Source of the DNA: Clostridia bacterium | Lineage (GTDB): Bacteria > Bacillota > Clostridia > Oscillospirales > CAG-382 | Direction: 5' to 3' | DNA: 38,957 nucleotides | Assembly: GCA_017549365.1 (NCBI GenBank) | Contig: JAFYUZ010000058.1 | Coordinates: forward strand, 1-38,957 | In this document: piece by piece, positions 31,173 to 38,957 of the stretch | How positions within the stretch are numbered: the first letter of the stretch is position 1 | How the letters are laid out: the number at the start of each line of letters is the position of its first letter | The notes under the pieces: model-generated | The model's input: only the letters and a program-made list of their open reading frames with translations | Database searches by the model: none | What the model was told of the DNA's origin: nothing | Program-made: the position numbers and the translations under genes

Positions 31173-32290
31173 AAGTCCTTGTAATTTCGGTCACTTGCGG
31201 TCAGGGACACAACAGTACCGGAAAAGCAATCATAAAAATGCTTGAAGACAAGGGTATCGAATGCGATTTTCTCGATGCCTTTGAATACATAAACAAAATT
31301 CTTGCAAAGTTTATTGACGACGGCTACAAGCTTTCAACCAAATACGCATCAAAACCCTATGCATCCTTCTATCGCCTCGCCGAGCACAGAAAAAAGAATT
31401 CTGACGATCCCGGCAGTATGAAGGCGGTAAGCACCATCCTTTCGTCAAAGCTTCGCAAGTACCTCGAAGAATACGATCCCGACGTAATCGTCACAACCCA
31501 TTGCTTTGCGGCGGCCATGGTCGAAGTGTTGAAGCAAAAGGGTATAATCCATTCCACCAACATCGGCATCGTAACCGACTATCACGTTCATCCGTATTGG
31601 GAGCAGGCAATCCATTTCGACTACCTTGTGGTTGCCAACGAGTTTCTGAAATATCAGGCGCTGAAAAAAGGCTTCACCGAAGAGCAGATACTTCCCATCG
31701 GAATCCCGATCGACCCGAAGTTTGCAAACTGCAATTACGACAAAAAAGAAACGCGCAAAAAGCTGGGGCTTGATCCCGATAAACCCACTGTGCTTTTAAT
31801 GAGCGGCAGTATGGGATATGGCAACATCAGAAAAACCGTTTCAAAGCTTGATGCCGTACAATCCGATTTTCAAACCATCGTCGTCTGCGGAAGCAATGCA
31901 TCCGCAAAGGCACAGGTCGATAAGATGCGGACCGAAAAAACTTTTCTCACCTTCGGTTTTGTCAGCAACGTCGACGAGCTGATGGCGGCATCCGATTGTA
32001 TAATCACAAAGCCGGGCGGACTTTCCACCTCCGAGGCTCTTGCCATGCGCCTGCCGATGATACTTGCAAATCCTATCCCGGGCCAGGAAGAACGTAATCA
32101 GGAATTTTTCCTCAACAGCGGTGCGGCGTGCGCCGTCACAAAGACCTGCGGCATCGATGAGATCATGTATCAGATGTCAATAAATCCCATAAGAGCGTCG
32201 CAAATGCGCAGTAACATTGACATTCTGCGCAAGCCCGAATCGACAAGAAGTCTTTGTGATTTCATCGAATCGCTCGACAAAAACAAATAA
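31169..32290 (+). CDS. Diacylglycerol glycosyltransferase (UgtP/MGDG synthase family)
   Basis: The 373-residue product is a GT28-fold glycosyltransferase that adds hexose to diacylglycerol, making membrane glycolipids that can anchor lipoteichoic acid. The N-terminal MGDG-synthase-type domain has the motif TCGQGHNSTGKAI near 9-21 and GIVTDYHVHPYW near the middle. The C-terminal nucleotide-sugar domain has LLMSGSMGYGNI and the donor-binding ITKPGGLSTSEALAM, then NPIPGQEERN. There is no signal peptide; these enzymes are peripheral on the inner membrane face. GGGGG precedes the ATG. It is a single gene between a promoter and a terminator. Monogalactosyl and monoglucosyl transferases cannot be told apart here. 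Confidence 0.88.
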   Translation: MKVLVISVTCGQGHNSTGKAIIKMLEDKGIECDFLDAFEYINKILAKFIDDGYKLSTKYASKPYASFYRLAEHRKKNSDDPGSMKAVSTILSSKLRKYLEEYDPDVIVTTHCFAAAMVEVLKQKGIIHSTNIGIVTDYHVHPYWEQAIHFDYLVVANEFLKYQALKKGFTEEQILPIGIPIDPKFANCNYDKKETRKKLGLDPDKPTVLLMSGSMGYGNIRKTVSKLDAVQSDFQTIVVCGSNASAKAQVDKMRTEKTFLTFGFVSNVDELMAASDCIITKPGGLSTSEALAMRLPMILANPIPGQEERNQEFFLNSGAACAVTKTCGIDEIMYQMSINPIRASQMRSNIDILRKPESTRSLCDFIESLDKNK

Positions 32291-32294
32291 CAAC

Positions 32295-32333
32295 AAAAGG
32301 AGACTCCGTGAAAATCGGAAGTCTCCTTTTTTC
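32295..32333. terminator. Terminator between glycosyltransferase and mtaB
   Basis: Stem AAAAGGAGACT with AGTCTCCTTTT, extended by CCG/CGG with one bulge, is followed by a T run on the plus strand and a weaker T-rich tract on the minus strand. It serves the convergent genes ending at 32290 and 32339. Confidence 0.85.
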
Positions 32334-32338
32334 TTTGA

Positions 32339-33682
32339 TTAAATTATATCGCACACCATATATCCGTGACCGTTTTCGTCTTTTTGGTAATGCAATCTGC
32401 ATCTGCACATCTCGGACGACAGGTCGCGGTCTGATTCTTTCGGCAGAAAAACTTCGATATAGTGGGGAGTATGCCCCGCAAAAAAGCCGTCGGAGTTTTT
32501 CTCTCCAAAAATGACGGTGGTCTCTTTTCCGTCAAAGCTTTTAAGTACTTCGTTGCGCGTTTCAAGCATCACTTCTTTAAGTTTTGCGGCGCGTTCTTTT
32601 TTTACACTCTCGGTCAACTGATCGGGAAAATCCGCCGCAGGCGTGCCTTTGCGCTTTGAATAGGGGAAAATGTGGACGTAAAGAAATCCGCACTTTTTCA
32701 CAAAATCACACGTCTCGGCAAAGGCTTCTTCGCTCTCGCCCGGAAATCCCACGATGATGTCGGTGGTAAAGGTGACGTCGGGAATGTGTTCTTTAAGCTT
32801 TGTTATCGCGTCAAAAAACTGCTTTGTGTTATATTTTCGCTTCATCCCCCGCAGTACACTGTCGCTTCCGCTTTGCAGTGACAGGTGAAAATGGGGCACG
32901 GCGCGCTTCATTGATGCAAGGGCGCGGACAAGCTCGTCTTTTATAACAGTGGGTTCAAGAGAACCAAGACGTATGCGCTCGATACCTTTTACCTTGTCGG
33001 CTTCTTTGAGAAGCTGTGCAAGATTGCAACCGCAAAGATCTTTTCCGTATGCCGCCGTTTCAATTCCTGTAAGAACAACTTCCTTGTAGCCCGCATCCGC
33101 AAGCACCGAAAGCTCTTTTATAATATCGTCGAGATCTCTCGAACGAATCTTACCTCTGACGCTCGGAATTATGCAATAGGTGCACTTGTTTTCGCATCCG
33201 TCAACTATTTTTACAAAAGCTCGCGTGCGCTCCGAGTGGGTTATGCTCATCCGATCGTATTCGGAAAATTTTGAAATGTCGCAGATTTTGTTGCAAAATT
33301 TCGCCGTGTCCCGATCTTTTAAAATGTCGCACGCGAACTGAGCCACCTGACTTTTGTCTGAATTTCCAAATGCCGCGTCAAGCTCGGTGATCTTTGCAAT
33401 ATCGTCTTTTTGTGCCTGTGTGAAGCATCCGATGGCAATAACAAGAGCGTCTTCACCGCCGTTTTTTCGCGCTCTTCTTATCATCTGCCGCGATTTTTTG
33501 TCGCTTTCTCCCGTGACGGTGCAGGTGTTTATAACGTAAACGTCGCACTTTTCGTCAAAAGAGGATAACGAAAAGCCGAGTCTTTCAAAGTCCTCGGCGA
33601 TTGCTTGTGATTCATATTGATTCACTTTGCACCCGAGGGTGCAAAGTGAAACTTTTGGCTTGTTGTCGGAAAGGGCGATCAT
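32339..33682 (-). CDS. mtaB: tRNA t6A37 methylthiotransferase MtaB
   Basis: The 447-residue product converts t6A to ms2t6A at position 37 of tRNAs reading ANN codons. It has an N-terminal UPF0004 domain with cysteines C18 (TLGCKVNQ), C54 (NTCTVT) and C86 (IGCF) for one iron-sulfur cluster, a radical-SAM domain with C163, C167 and C170 (GCENKCTYC), and a C-terminal TRAM domain. The TLGCKVNQ form is typical of the MtaB/YqeV branch rather than MiaB or RimO. The start overlaps the gpmI stop by four bases (ATGA), so they are translationally coupled; the ribosome site is weak. Confidence 0.94.
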   Translation of the reverse strand: MIALSDNKPKVSLCTLGCKVNQYESQAIAEDFERLGFSLSSFDEKCDVYVINTCTVTGESDKKSRQMIRRARKNGGEDALVIAIGCFTQAQKDDIAKITELDAAFGNSDKSQVAQFACDILKDRDTAKFCNKICDISKFSEYDRMSITHSERTRAFVKIVDGCENKCTYCIIPSVRGKIRSRDLDDIIKELSVLADAGYKEVVLTGIETAAYGKDLCGCNLAQLLKEADKVKGIERIRLGSLEPTVIKDELVRALASMKRAVPHFHLSLQSGSDSVLRGMKRKYNTKQFFDAITKLKEHIPDVTFTTDIIVGFPGESEEAFAETCDFVKKCGFLYVHIFPYSKRKGTPAADFPDQLTESVKKERAAKLKEVMLETRNEVLKSFDGKETTVIFGEKNSDGFFAGHTPHYIEVFLPKESDRDLSSEMCRCRLHYQKDENGHGYMVCDII

Positions 33683-35343
33683 TTTACTTCGATCATGCTT
33701 TCGTCCCAGATTTCGGGAGCTTCGTAGCCCATAAGGTTGACAAGTGTTGCGGCAACGTTCGAAAGGCCGAAGGTGCCCTTGTCTTCCTTAACTGTGTAAA
33801 GATCTGCAAACTTGTTGTCGTAGATAATGCAGGGAACAGGGTTAAGGGTGTGGCTGGTCTTTGCCTTGAAAGATCCGTCCTCGTTTGTGGCGGGAGCCTT
33901 TGTCTTCTTGTTTATCTCGTACATTTCGTCAGCGTTTCCGTGGTCTGCGGTAATAAGGGCAACGCCGCCGAGCTTGTCAACAGTATCAAGAATTCTCTTA
34001 AGGCAAAGGTCAAGAGCCTCAACAGAAGTGATGGTGGCAAGATAGTTACCTGTGTGACCAACCATGTCGCCGTTGGGGAAGTTTACGCGCATAAAGCGGT
34101 ATTCGCCACCCTCTGCGGTTTCAATAAGTCTGTCGGTGATCTCGGCACACTTCATCCAGGGGCGCTGTTCAAAGGGAACGACGTCAGAAAGGATCTCTTC
34201 GTACTTTTCTGTTTTTTCGTCAAACTTGCCGCTCTTGTTTCCGTTCCAGAAATATGTTACGTGGCCGTACTTCTGTGTTTCGGAAAGGGCGTACTGTGTA
34301 ACGCCTGTGTTTGCAAGATATTCGCCAAGGGTGCCTGTGATCTCGGGGGGAGATACAAGGTAGCGCGAGGGAATGTGAAGGTCGCCGTCATATTCAAGCA
34401 TACCTGCGTATGTTACGTTGGGATAGTTTACTCTGTCAAACTTGTCAAAGTCCTTGTCGTCAAAGGCTTTGGATATTTCAATCGATCTGTCGCCGCGGAA
34501 GTTGAAGAAAACAACGCTGTCGCCGTCAACGATTTTGCCCACGGGTTCGCCGTTTTCGGCAATAACGAAAGCGGGAAGATCCTGGTCAATGCAACCCACT
34601 TCGGCTCTGTAAGTTTCAACTGCTTCCTTTGCGCTGGCAAAAGTTCTGCCTTCGCCCAACACGTGTGTGTGCCAGCCGCGTTCAACCATTGCCCAGTTTG
34701 CTTCGTATCTGTCCATAGTGATGTTCATTCTTCCGCCGCCCGATGCGATCTTTGCGTTGAAGGATGCATCGTTTACCGAAGCAAGAAATTCTTCAAAGGG
34801 GTTGATGTATTCAAGAGCGGATGTTTCGCCAACGTCACGTCCGTCGAGAAGGATGTGAACGCGAACAGTCTTAACTCCGTCTTCCTTTGCGCGTACGATC
34901 ATAGCTTTGAGGTGGTCGATGTGGGAGTGAACGTTTCCGTCAGAGAAAAGCCCGAGGAAATGAAGTGTTTTTCCGCTGTCCTTAACCGATACGATCTGCT
35001 TCCACGCTTCGGATGCAAACATTGCGCCCGATTCGATCGATTTTGTAACAAGTTTTGCACCCTGTGCAAAAACCTGACCTGCGCCAAGGGCGTTGTGTCC
35101 AACTTCCGAGTTGCCCATGTCGTCATCAGAGGGAAGACCAACGGCAACGCCGTGTGCTTTCAGCTTGAGCATGGGATATTTGGACATAAGCATATCAAGA
35201 GTGGGGGTAAGAGCGTTCTTTACGGCGTTGCCCTGAGAATCGGGAGCAATACCGATACCGTCCATAACGATACAGAAGACAGGGCGGGACTTTGCAAGAC
35301 CGCAGTCTGTTTTAAATGTGAGCTGCTTAAGAGTGTTATTCAT
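33679..35343 (-). CDS. gpmI: 2,3-bisphosphoglycerate-independent phosphoglycerate mutase
   Basis: The 554-residue product interconverts 3- and 2-phosphoglycerate in glycolysis, using two manganese ions and a serine nucleophile. Motifs: IVMDGIG with D28, DDDMGNSEVGHNALGAG with S79 as the phosphorylated serine, HILLDGRD near the first third, and ITADHGNADEM near the C-terminus. It is about 40 residues longer than the usual 510. I start at the ATG at 35343 with AAAGGAA upstream; a longer frame from 35409 would overlap the preceding lipoprotein gene and starts with a non-conserved basic stretch. It begins one base after that gene's stop and overlaps mtaB. Confidence 0.95.
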   Translation of the reverse strand: MNNTLKQLTFKTDCGLAKSRPVFCIVMDGIGIAPDSQGNAVKNALTPTLDMLMSKYPMLKLKAHGVAVGLPSDDDMGNSEVGHNALGAGQVFAQGAKLVTKSIESGAMFASEAWKQIVSVKDSGKTLHFLGLFSDGNVHSHIDHLKAMIVRAKEDGVKTVRVHILLDGRDVGETSALEYINPFEEFLASVNDASFNAKIASGGGRMNITMDRYEANWAMVERGWHTHVLGEGRTFASAKEAVETYRAEVGCIDQDLPAFVIAENGEPVGKIVDGDSVVFFNFRGDRSIEISKAFDDKDFDKFDRVNYPNVTYAGMLEYDGDLHIPSRYLVSPPEITGTLGEYLANTGVTQYALSETQKYGHVTYFWNGNKSGKFDEKTEKYEEILSDVVPFEQRPWMKCAEITDRLIETAEGGEYRFMRVNFPNGDMVGHTGNYLATITSVEALDLCLKRILDTVDKLGGVALITADHGNADEMYEINKKTKAPATNEDGSFKAKTSHTLNPVPCIIYDNKFADLYTVKEDKGTFGLSNVAATLVNLMGYEAPEIWDESMIEVK

Positions 35344-35344
35344 T

Positions 35345-35947
35345 TCAGTTTCCTTTCTTTTCGTCAATAACCGAGGAAATGGTGTTGTCAACGTCTTCCT
35401 TCTCGGCAAGACCTTTGGAATAATCTATGGCATCGGTGATCGTCTTTACAATACCGTCGCAATCTTCGTGAACAACGAAGCACACGAAAAGACCTGTGGT
35501 CTTTGTGGCGGCGCTTTCAGCCTGCTTTGCGGCTTCTGCGTCATAGTCGTTGTAGATCTCGATGAGCTTGCCGGGGAAAGCGTTAAGAGCGTCTGTTGCC
35601 GCTTTAAGGCTGTCCTTGTCCTTGGCAAGACCGAGGAATATTCTGTCAAGGTTGGGATATTCAAGCTCGCCGTAGGCATAAACCTTTGAAAAATAGGACA
35701 TATCAAGATCGCCAAACTCGCCCGAAACGCTTGCTTCGTCAATGACGTACATTCCGTTTTCGGAAGGAGCGTAAACGGCGTCGATAACGTCGATTATGTC
35801 GTTAAAGTATATTTCGGATGCGGCAACGTCGGTTGCATTCTGATCGATGTCGCCGTCGCTGTTTTCGGTGGTTTTTGTGCAGGCGCAAAGTGAAACTGCA
35901 AGAAGTGCGATGCAAAGAAGAAGTGTTAAAAGCTTTTTAGTTTTCAT
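35345..35947 (-). CDS. Lipoprotein, DUF4358-like
   Basis: The 200-residue product has a lipoprotein signal peptide (MKTKKLL, a hydrophobic run, lipid cysteine probably C23). An acidic linker (about 28-42) follows, then an alpha/beta domain: DIIDVIDAVY, DLDMSYFSKVYAYGELEYPNLDRIFLGLAKD, a helix with KAATDALNAF, and GLFVCFVVHEDCDGI. The strand/helix order resembles DUF4358, found in many clostridial lipoproteins of unknown function. GGAGGT precedes the ATG. It lies directly upstream of gpmI with one base between, so it is probably co-transcribed and translationally coupled. The function is unknown and a link with glycolysis is not implied. Confidence 0.75.
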   Translation of the reverse strand: MKTKKLLTLLLCIALLAVSLCACTKTTENSDGDIDQNATDVAASEIYFNDIIDVIDAVYAPSENGMYVIDEASVSGEFGDLDMSYFSKVYAYGELEYPNLDRIFLGLAKDKDSLKAATDALNAFPGKLIEIYNDYDAEAAKQAESAATKTTGLFVCFVVHEDCDGIVKTITDAIDYSKGLAEKEDVDNTISSVIDEKKGN

Positions 35948-35966
35948 TGGTTACCTCCGAGGTATT

Positions 35967-36038
35967 TTAATATGTAGATGCTTGTTCCGACACGGTGACT
36001 TGTTGTGGCTTTTCTTCAACAACCGGCTCGGGTGCGGG
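35967..36038 (-). other. In-frame 23-codon extension past the SGNH amber stop
   Basis: Directly after the TAG stop at 36039-36041 the same frame stays open for 23 codons, reading PAPEPVVEEKPQQVTVSEQA then STY, to a TAA at 35967-35969. The Pro/Glu-rich composition is like real lipoprotein linkers or tails, so the TAG may be a recent nonsense mutation or be read through. The next gene's GGAGG lies just beyond. Confidence 0.45.
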
Positions 36039-36995
36039 CTATTCTGTGGTATCAAGAGGGATTGAGGGGAACGAAACGGGGGCTTTTCCCGATTCGATAA
36101 GGGCTGTTGCGTAATCAATAAGAGTCTGTTCCCAAATGGTATATGCCTTGTTTGTCAGATGAACGTAATTATCGCTGGTATATTCGTCTGCAAGAAAACC
36201 GTTTTCGCTGATTAAGGGGGACATGACGTCAACGAAATATCCGCCGTTCTCGGCACACCATGCATTCAGACGGAAATTCAGGTCATACAGCTGATTGCGG
36301 TAGTCAAGTGCTGTGGCTCTGTCCATCTTGTTGGGGTTGGGAGATTCCACGGGATAAGTGGTGCTGACGATGAATATCTTGATATCGGGGCATTTTTCCT
36401 TTATCTTGCCGATAAATTCAACGTAGTTTTCATAGTAGGTTTTGGGTGTTACTCTGACGTCGTTAAGACCCAAGCTTATGAAAACTTTATCAACGCCTGC
36501 AAGAGCAAGAGCGTCCTCGGTCTTCATTTTTTCGCCCTGATAAAGTGGGTGGTAAGATTTTTCGGAAACTTCCGAAAGCGCGTGGCGCGCCGCAAAGCTT
36601 GAAAGGGTGAGGAAAGTGGAACCTGTGGTTGCGGTTATTCCTCTTGCCGAATAAAGCTGCAGACCGTGCATAACAGAGTCGCCGACAAAAGCGGCAGAGC
36701 CGTAAAAGCTTTCGAGCGTTTCGCCCTCAAACGGGTTTGCGGGTTCGGTAACGGGAGGAATCTCTTCTTTCTCCTGTTCTTTTTCTTCGTCGGTTTCGGG
36801 AATCGCATCGGGGGTTTCTTCGTTTTCCGATTCGGTGACGTCAGCGTTTATGTCATTTTGTTCGTTTTGTTCTGTGTTTTCCAAAGAATCTGTCATTTCG
36901 CCATCTGTGTTTTCGGCTTTCTTTTCACAGGAGCAGGCGGCGGTCAGAACAAGAGCCGCTGCCGAAAATGTAAGAATTCTTTTAAATCTTGTCAA
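36039..36995 (-). CDS. SGNH/GDSL-family hydrolase lipoprotein
   Basis: The 318-residue product has a lipoprotein signal peptide with LTAAC (lipid Cys C21), a long acidic Glu/Asp/Thr/Pro-rich linker (about 24-88), and an SGNH hydrolase domain. Catalytic landmarks are FVGDSVMHG with S107, SLGLND with N178, and DNYVHL with D275 and H279. Such cell-surface enzymes remove acyl or acetyl groups from cell-wall or plant polysaccharides; the substrate is not known. The start is a TTG at 36995 with GGAGG eight bases upstream; no ATG fits. It ends at a TAG, after which the frame continues for 23 codons. It leads the DUF4358-gpmI-mtaB gene series and has a clear promoter. Confidence 0.88.
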   Translation of the reverse strand: MTRFKRILTFSAAALVLTAACSCEKKAENTDGEMTDSLENTEQNEQNDINADVTESENEETPDAIPETDEEKEQEKEEIPPVTEPANPFEGETLESFYGSAAFVGDSVMHGLQLYSARGITATTGSTFLTLSSFAARHALSEVSEKSYHPLYQGEKMKTEDALALAGVDKVFISLGLNDVRVTPKTYYENYVEFIGKIKEKCPDIKIFIVSTTYPVESPNPNKMDRATALDYRNQLYDLNFRLNAWCAENGGYFVDVMSPLISENGFLADEYTSDNYVHLTNKAYTIWEQTLIDYATALIESGKAPVSFPSIPLDTTE

Positions 36996-37037
36996 TTATG
37001 TCGCCTCCGTAGAGCATATTATTTCGCATACTTAATT

Positions 37038-37066
37038 ATTATATCATTTTATTTTATTTTTTTCAA
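37038..37066 (-). promoter_or_regulatory. Promoter of the SGNH lipoprotein gene series
   Basis: On the minus strand TTGAAA (37061-37066), a 17-base spacer and TATAAT (37038-37043), with TG one base before the -10. Confidence 0.8.
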
Positions 37067-37074
37067 TATCATTA

Positions 37075-37103
37075 TTGCATTTTTTCCAAATATATGGTAA
37101 AAT
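37075..37103 (+). promoter_or_regulatory. Promoter of the DUF6106-like gene
   Basis: TTGCAT (37075-37080), a 17-base spacer and TAAAAT (37098-37103) with an extended TG. The -10 region resembles those of dxs and the DUF1538 gene. Confidence 0.75.
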
Positions 37104-37127
37104 ATTTGTCGAAAGGAGAGATAAATT

Positions 37128-37700
37128 TTGTTGAAGAGAGACGAAAATGAAGCTTTGAGCATGAACTATGCCGAATATACCTGCGCTGTAAAGTGCGAAG
37201 GCAAGTTGCTTTTCAAAAGGATCATACTTATATTATTCTTTCTTGCACTCTTTGTTGTGGGTACTGCCGCTGTGTGCGGTTGGATAATCTATGCACCAAC
37301 ATTCGAAATCATCGTTATTGGCGTGTGCGGTGTCGGATATTTCTTTGCCTCATCAAGACTCAAGATAGAGTACGAATACATCATCGCGTCTGCCCAGGTC
37401 GAGTTTGATGCAATCTACGGCGCCCGCACAAGAAAAGAGATATTCACGATCTCGCTTGACGAAGTTGAAAGAATTGCGCCTTACAACTCTGACACTGCAA
37501 AATATATCGAAAGCAAAAATGTCAGCAAGAGCTACGATTTCTGCTCGAGCAAAAAGTCAAAGCGCCGCTATTTCATGCTTGTCAGAAAAGACAGATCCAA
37601 CTTTGTGATCTATTTCGACGCGGTTGCCCGCACACTTGACGTTCTGAAGTTTTTCAGATCCGCCATTGTCGAGATCGACAAAGAGATCTACGATATGTAA
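37128..37700 (+). CDS. Membrane protein of unknown function (DUF6106-like)
   Basis: The 190-residue product has a short N-terminal segment (about 1-28), two hydrophobic helices (about 29-52 and 56-76), and a cytoplasmic C-terminal domain with RLKIEYEYIIASAQVEFDAIYGARTRK, then a beta-rich part. The IEYEY run followed by a short strand and an R.RK motif resembles DUF6106 proteins of Clostridia, whose function is unknown. The start is a TTG at 37128 with AGGAG nine bases upstream; another TTG (37131) and an ATG (37161) are possible. It is a single gene with its own promoter and a strong terminator. Confidence 0.72.
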   Translation: MLKRDENEALSMNYAEYTCAVKCEGKLLFKRIILILFFLALFVVGTAAVCGWIIYAPTFEIIVIGVCGVGYFFASSRLKIEYEYIIASAQVEFDAIYGARTRKEIFTISLDEVERIAPYNSDTAKYIESKNVSKSYDFCSSKKSKRRYFMLVRKDRSNFVIYFDAVARTLDVLKFFRSAIVEIDKEIYDM

Positions 37701-37713
37701 ATACGAAAATCAA

Positions 37714-37749
37714 GGCTGCGTCACTTTTTATGACGCAGCCGATTTTTTT
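37714..37749 (+). terminator. Terminator of the DUF6106-like gene
   Basis: A perfect 10-bp stem (37714-37723 with 37731-37740) with a 7-base loop is followed by GA and seven T residues. Confidence 0.92.
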
Positions 37750-37845
37750 ATTTTTGCCGCCCTTTGGTTTTTTACCTTTCAAGATAATAGACGGATTTTT
37801 TTCGTAAAAGTTCCGCTTTTTTCGCGTTTTTTCAAAAATTACGTA

Positions 37846-37880
37846 AAAAAACAAAGCAGGTTTTTCCTGCTTTGTTTTTT
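37846..37880. terminator. Terminator of the yebC - lipoprotein transcript
   Basis: A 15-bp stem (37846-37860 with 37866-37880) with a T5 loop has A and T runs on its flanks. It lies just past the stop at 37887 on the minus strand and could also work on the plus strand. Confidence 0.88.
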
Positions 37881-37886
37881 GTCTTT

Positions 37887-38276
37887 TTATTCAAAAGAAA
37901 TCTGTGTCCAGTCAAGGTAGATAAGCTCGATCTTGTCGCCGTTTGAGGGAACGTAATCCTTGACTCCAACGTCACAAAGCTCGCCGTTTACGTAAAACAT
38001 CCAGGCGTTTGTGTCGTTGTTTTCAAGTCCTTCAACTCTTGTAACGTAGCCTTCGTCAATTCCAACGATCTCAAAATCGTTCTTGTTGCAAAGCTGTCTG
38101 AAATATTCGCCGGCGGCTGATGCGTCGGGAAGTGAAAGAGTGTCCGAAAGAGTTTCGTCGTCGATCTGGTTTATGATAAATACTTCAACATTCTTTGTGC
38201 TTTCCTGCGAGGTGCAGGCAGCAAAGGCAAAAAGACAAATAACAGATGCGAGCAAAAGCGATGTTATTCTTTTCAT
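37887..38276 (-). CDS. Small lipoprotein with DUF4430-like domain
   Basis: The 129-residue product has a lipoprotein signal peptide (MKRITSLLL, lipobox FAAC with lipid Cys C21) and one domain of about 105 residues. The C-terminal part NDTNAWMFYVNGELCDVG, then a short run and NGDKIELIYLDW, fits the DUF4430/transcobalamin-like fold, a ligand-binding beta domain used on the outside of clostridial cells. I start at the ATG at 38276 with GAGGA upstream, two bases after the stop of the yebC gene. It is probably co-transcribed with yebC. A ligand such as a cobamide is possible but not shown. Confidence 0.78.
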   Translation of the reverse strand: MKRITSLLLASVICLFAFAACTSQESTKNVEVFIINQIDDETLSDTLSLPDASAAGEYFRQLCNKNDFEIVGIDEGYVTRVEGLENNDTNAWMFYVNGELCDVGVKDYVPSNGDKIELIYLDWTQISFE

Positions 38277-38278
38277 AA

Positions 38279-38957
38279 TTATTCGTCCTCGTTTTCCCAG
38301 TTGTGCCAAACGTTCATAACGTCGTCGTTGTCCTCGAGCATTTCGAGAAGCCTGTTCATCTTTGTTACGTCATCTTCTTCTGTAAGGGTAACGTAGTTTG
38401 CGGGGATCTTGGTCTGTTCTGCCGATGCAAACTTGTAGCCTGCGTTTTCAAGATATTCGCAAACGTTCGAAAAATCTTCGGGAGCGGTGTAGATCTCAAA
38501 AGCGCCTTCTTCGGAAAGAATATCTTCTGCGCCTGCCGAAAGAGCGTCGTCCATCAGCTTTTCTTCGTCGATGCCGTCGTCTTCAATAACGATAAGACCC
38601 TTGTCCGAGAAGAGGTAGGATACACAACCGGTCTGACCGAGGTTTCCGCCAAACTTGTCGAAATAGTGACGCATATCTGCGCCTGTTCTGTTTCTGTTGT
38701 CTGTGGTGGCTTCAACGATAACCGCAACGCCGCTGGGGCCGTAGCCTTCGTAGTTCAGTGTTTCGTAGTTTGCCGTGTCGTCGCCGCCGGATGCCTTCTT
38801 GATGATTCTTTCGATGTTGTCGTTGGGCACGTTGTTGCTCTTTGCCTTGGTGATAAGGTCTTTAAGCTTCGAGTTGGAAGCAGGATCAGGTCCGCCCTCG
38901 CGGATGGCAATTGTCATTTCTTTTCCGATTTTTGTGAATATCTTTGCTCTCTGAAGG
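38279..38957 (-). CDS. YebC/PmpR family regulator / translation factor, 5' end missing
   Basis: About 226 codons are visible; the N-terminus runs off the right edge. The frame reads LQRAKIFTKIGKE, then MTIAIREGGPDPASNSKL at 38917, the well-known YebC sequence, so the ATG at 38917 is internal and not the start. Other landmarks are NVPNDNIERIIKKASG, YEGYGPSGVAVIVEATTDN and ADMRHYFDKFGG near the middle, and an acidic C-terminus. About 20 residues of a normal protein (about 240-250) are missing. Family members bind DNA as regulators, and some act on ribosomes stalled at proline runs. It is followed two bases on by the small lipoprotein gene. Confidence 0.95.
   Translation of the reverse strand, partial: LQRAKIFTKIGKEMTIAIREGGPDPASNSKLKDLITKAKSNNVPNDNIERIIKKASGGDDTANYETLNYEGYGPSGVAVIVEATTDNRNRTGADMRHYFDKFGGNLGQTGCVSYLFSDKGLIVIEDDGIDEEKLMDDALSAGAEDILSEEGAFEIYTAPEDFSNVCEYLENAGYKFASAEQTKIPANYVTLTEEDDVTKMNRLLEMLEDNDDVMNVWHNWENEDE

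Noticed and set aside
32308..32514. Plus-strand frame after the glycosyltransferase gene
   Set aside because: It begins inside the terminator hairpin and overlaps mtaB on the other strand; the AGGAG-like sequence is part of the stem.
33601..35370. Long plus-strand frame opposite gpmI
   Set aside because: Cys-rich composition and no family similarity; gpmI on the other strand has all its catalytic motifs. A codon-bias shadow.

Overview
The window looks like a chromosome segment from an uncultured, anaerobic, Gram-positive Clostridia-type bacterium (Bacillota), probably from a gut or rumen. This is inferred from strong GGAGG-type ribosome sites, TTGACA/TATAAT promoters with frequent extended -10 (TGnTATAAT), several TTG starts, lipoproteins with short lipoboxes, and a gene set that includes spoVG, mtaB, independent phosphoglycerate mutase, the MEP-pathway dxs next to tlyA, and a DUF1538/P-II pair. 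No rRNA, CRISPR array, insertion sequence or phage gene was seen. One tRNA gene (tRNA-Ser, anticodon GGA) is present.

Layout. 1-7605 (minus strand): a giant secreted protein of 2287 residues, made of four beta-helix-like modules with a C-terminal calcineurin-type phosphoesterase. It is followed by the 5' part of a shorter paralogue that runs off the left edge. 7845-11317: a three-gene redox operon (quinone-oxidoreductase-like, short-chain dehydrogenase, type I dehydroquinase-like) with a divergent AraC regulator. 11395-14983 (plus): dxs, tlyA and a metallophosphoesterase, in close succession. 15082-15596: two very small convergent genes sharing a terminator, one helical and one membrane protein. 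15752-17970 (plus): a DUF1538 membrane protein overlapping a tandem P-II-like gene, probably a transporter with its sensor.

18010-22312: a beta-propeller glycosidase-like gene and a GH63-like glycosidase, with a divergent AraC regulator, then a PHP phosphoesterase and a small membrane-anchored protein. 22377-22468: tRNA-Ser. 22613-29139: two closely related Gfo/Idh/MocA oxidoreductases flank a GH38 alpha-mannosidase, a D-lyxose/D-mannose isomerase-type gene and a third AraC regulator. The two oxidoreductases share an identical 23-bp upstream element containing a 15-bp palindrome. 29294-38957: housekeeping and envelope genes: murC, spoVG, a diacylglycerol glucosyltransferase, mtaB, gpmI, a DUF4358-like lipoprotein, an SGNH-hydrolase lipoprotein, a DUF6106-like membrane protein, a DUF4430-like lipoprotein and the 3' part of a YebC/PmpR gene.

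How it fits together. Three AraC regulators each sit opposite a catabolic operon, and their promoters overlap those of the operons, so each pair is probably switched together. The glycosidase genes suggest breakdown of mannose-containing glycans. Alpha-mannosidase would release mannose, and the lyxose-isomerase family member could turn it into fructose. No sugar transporter is encoded here. The most unusual elements are the giant modular phosphoesterase, the shared operator of the duplicated oxidoreductases, the DUF1538/P-II pair, the atypical dehydroquinase, and an SGNH lipoprotein whose frame continues for 23 codons past an amber stop.
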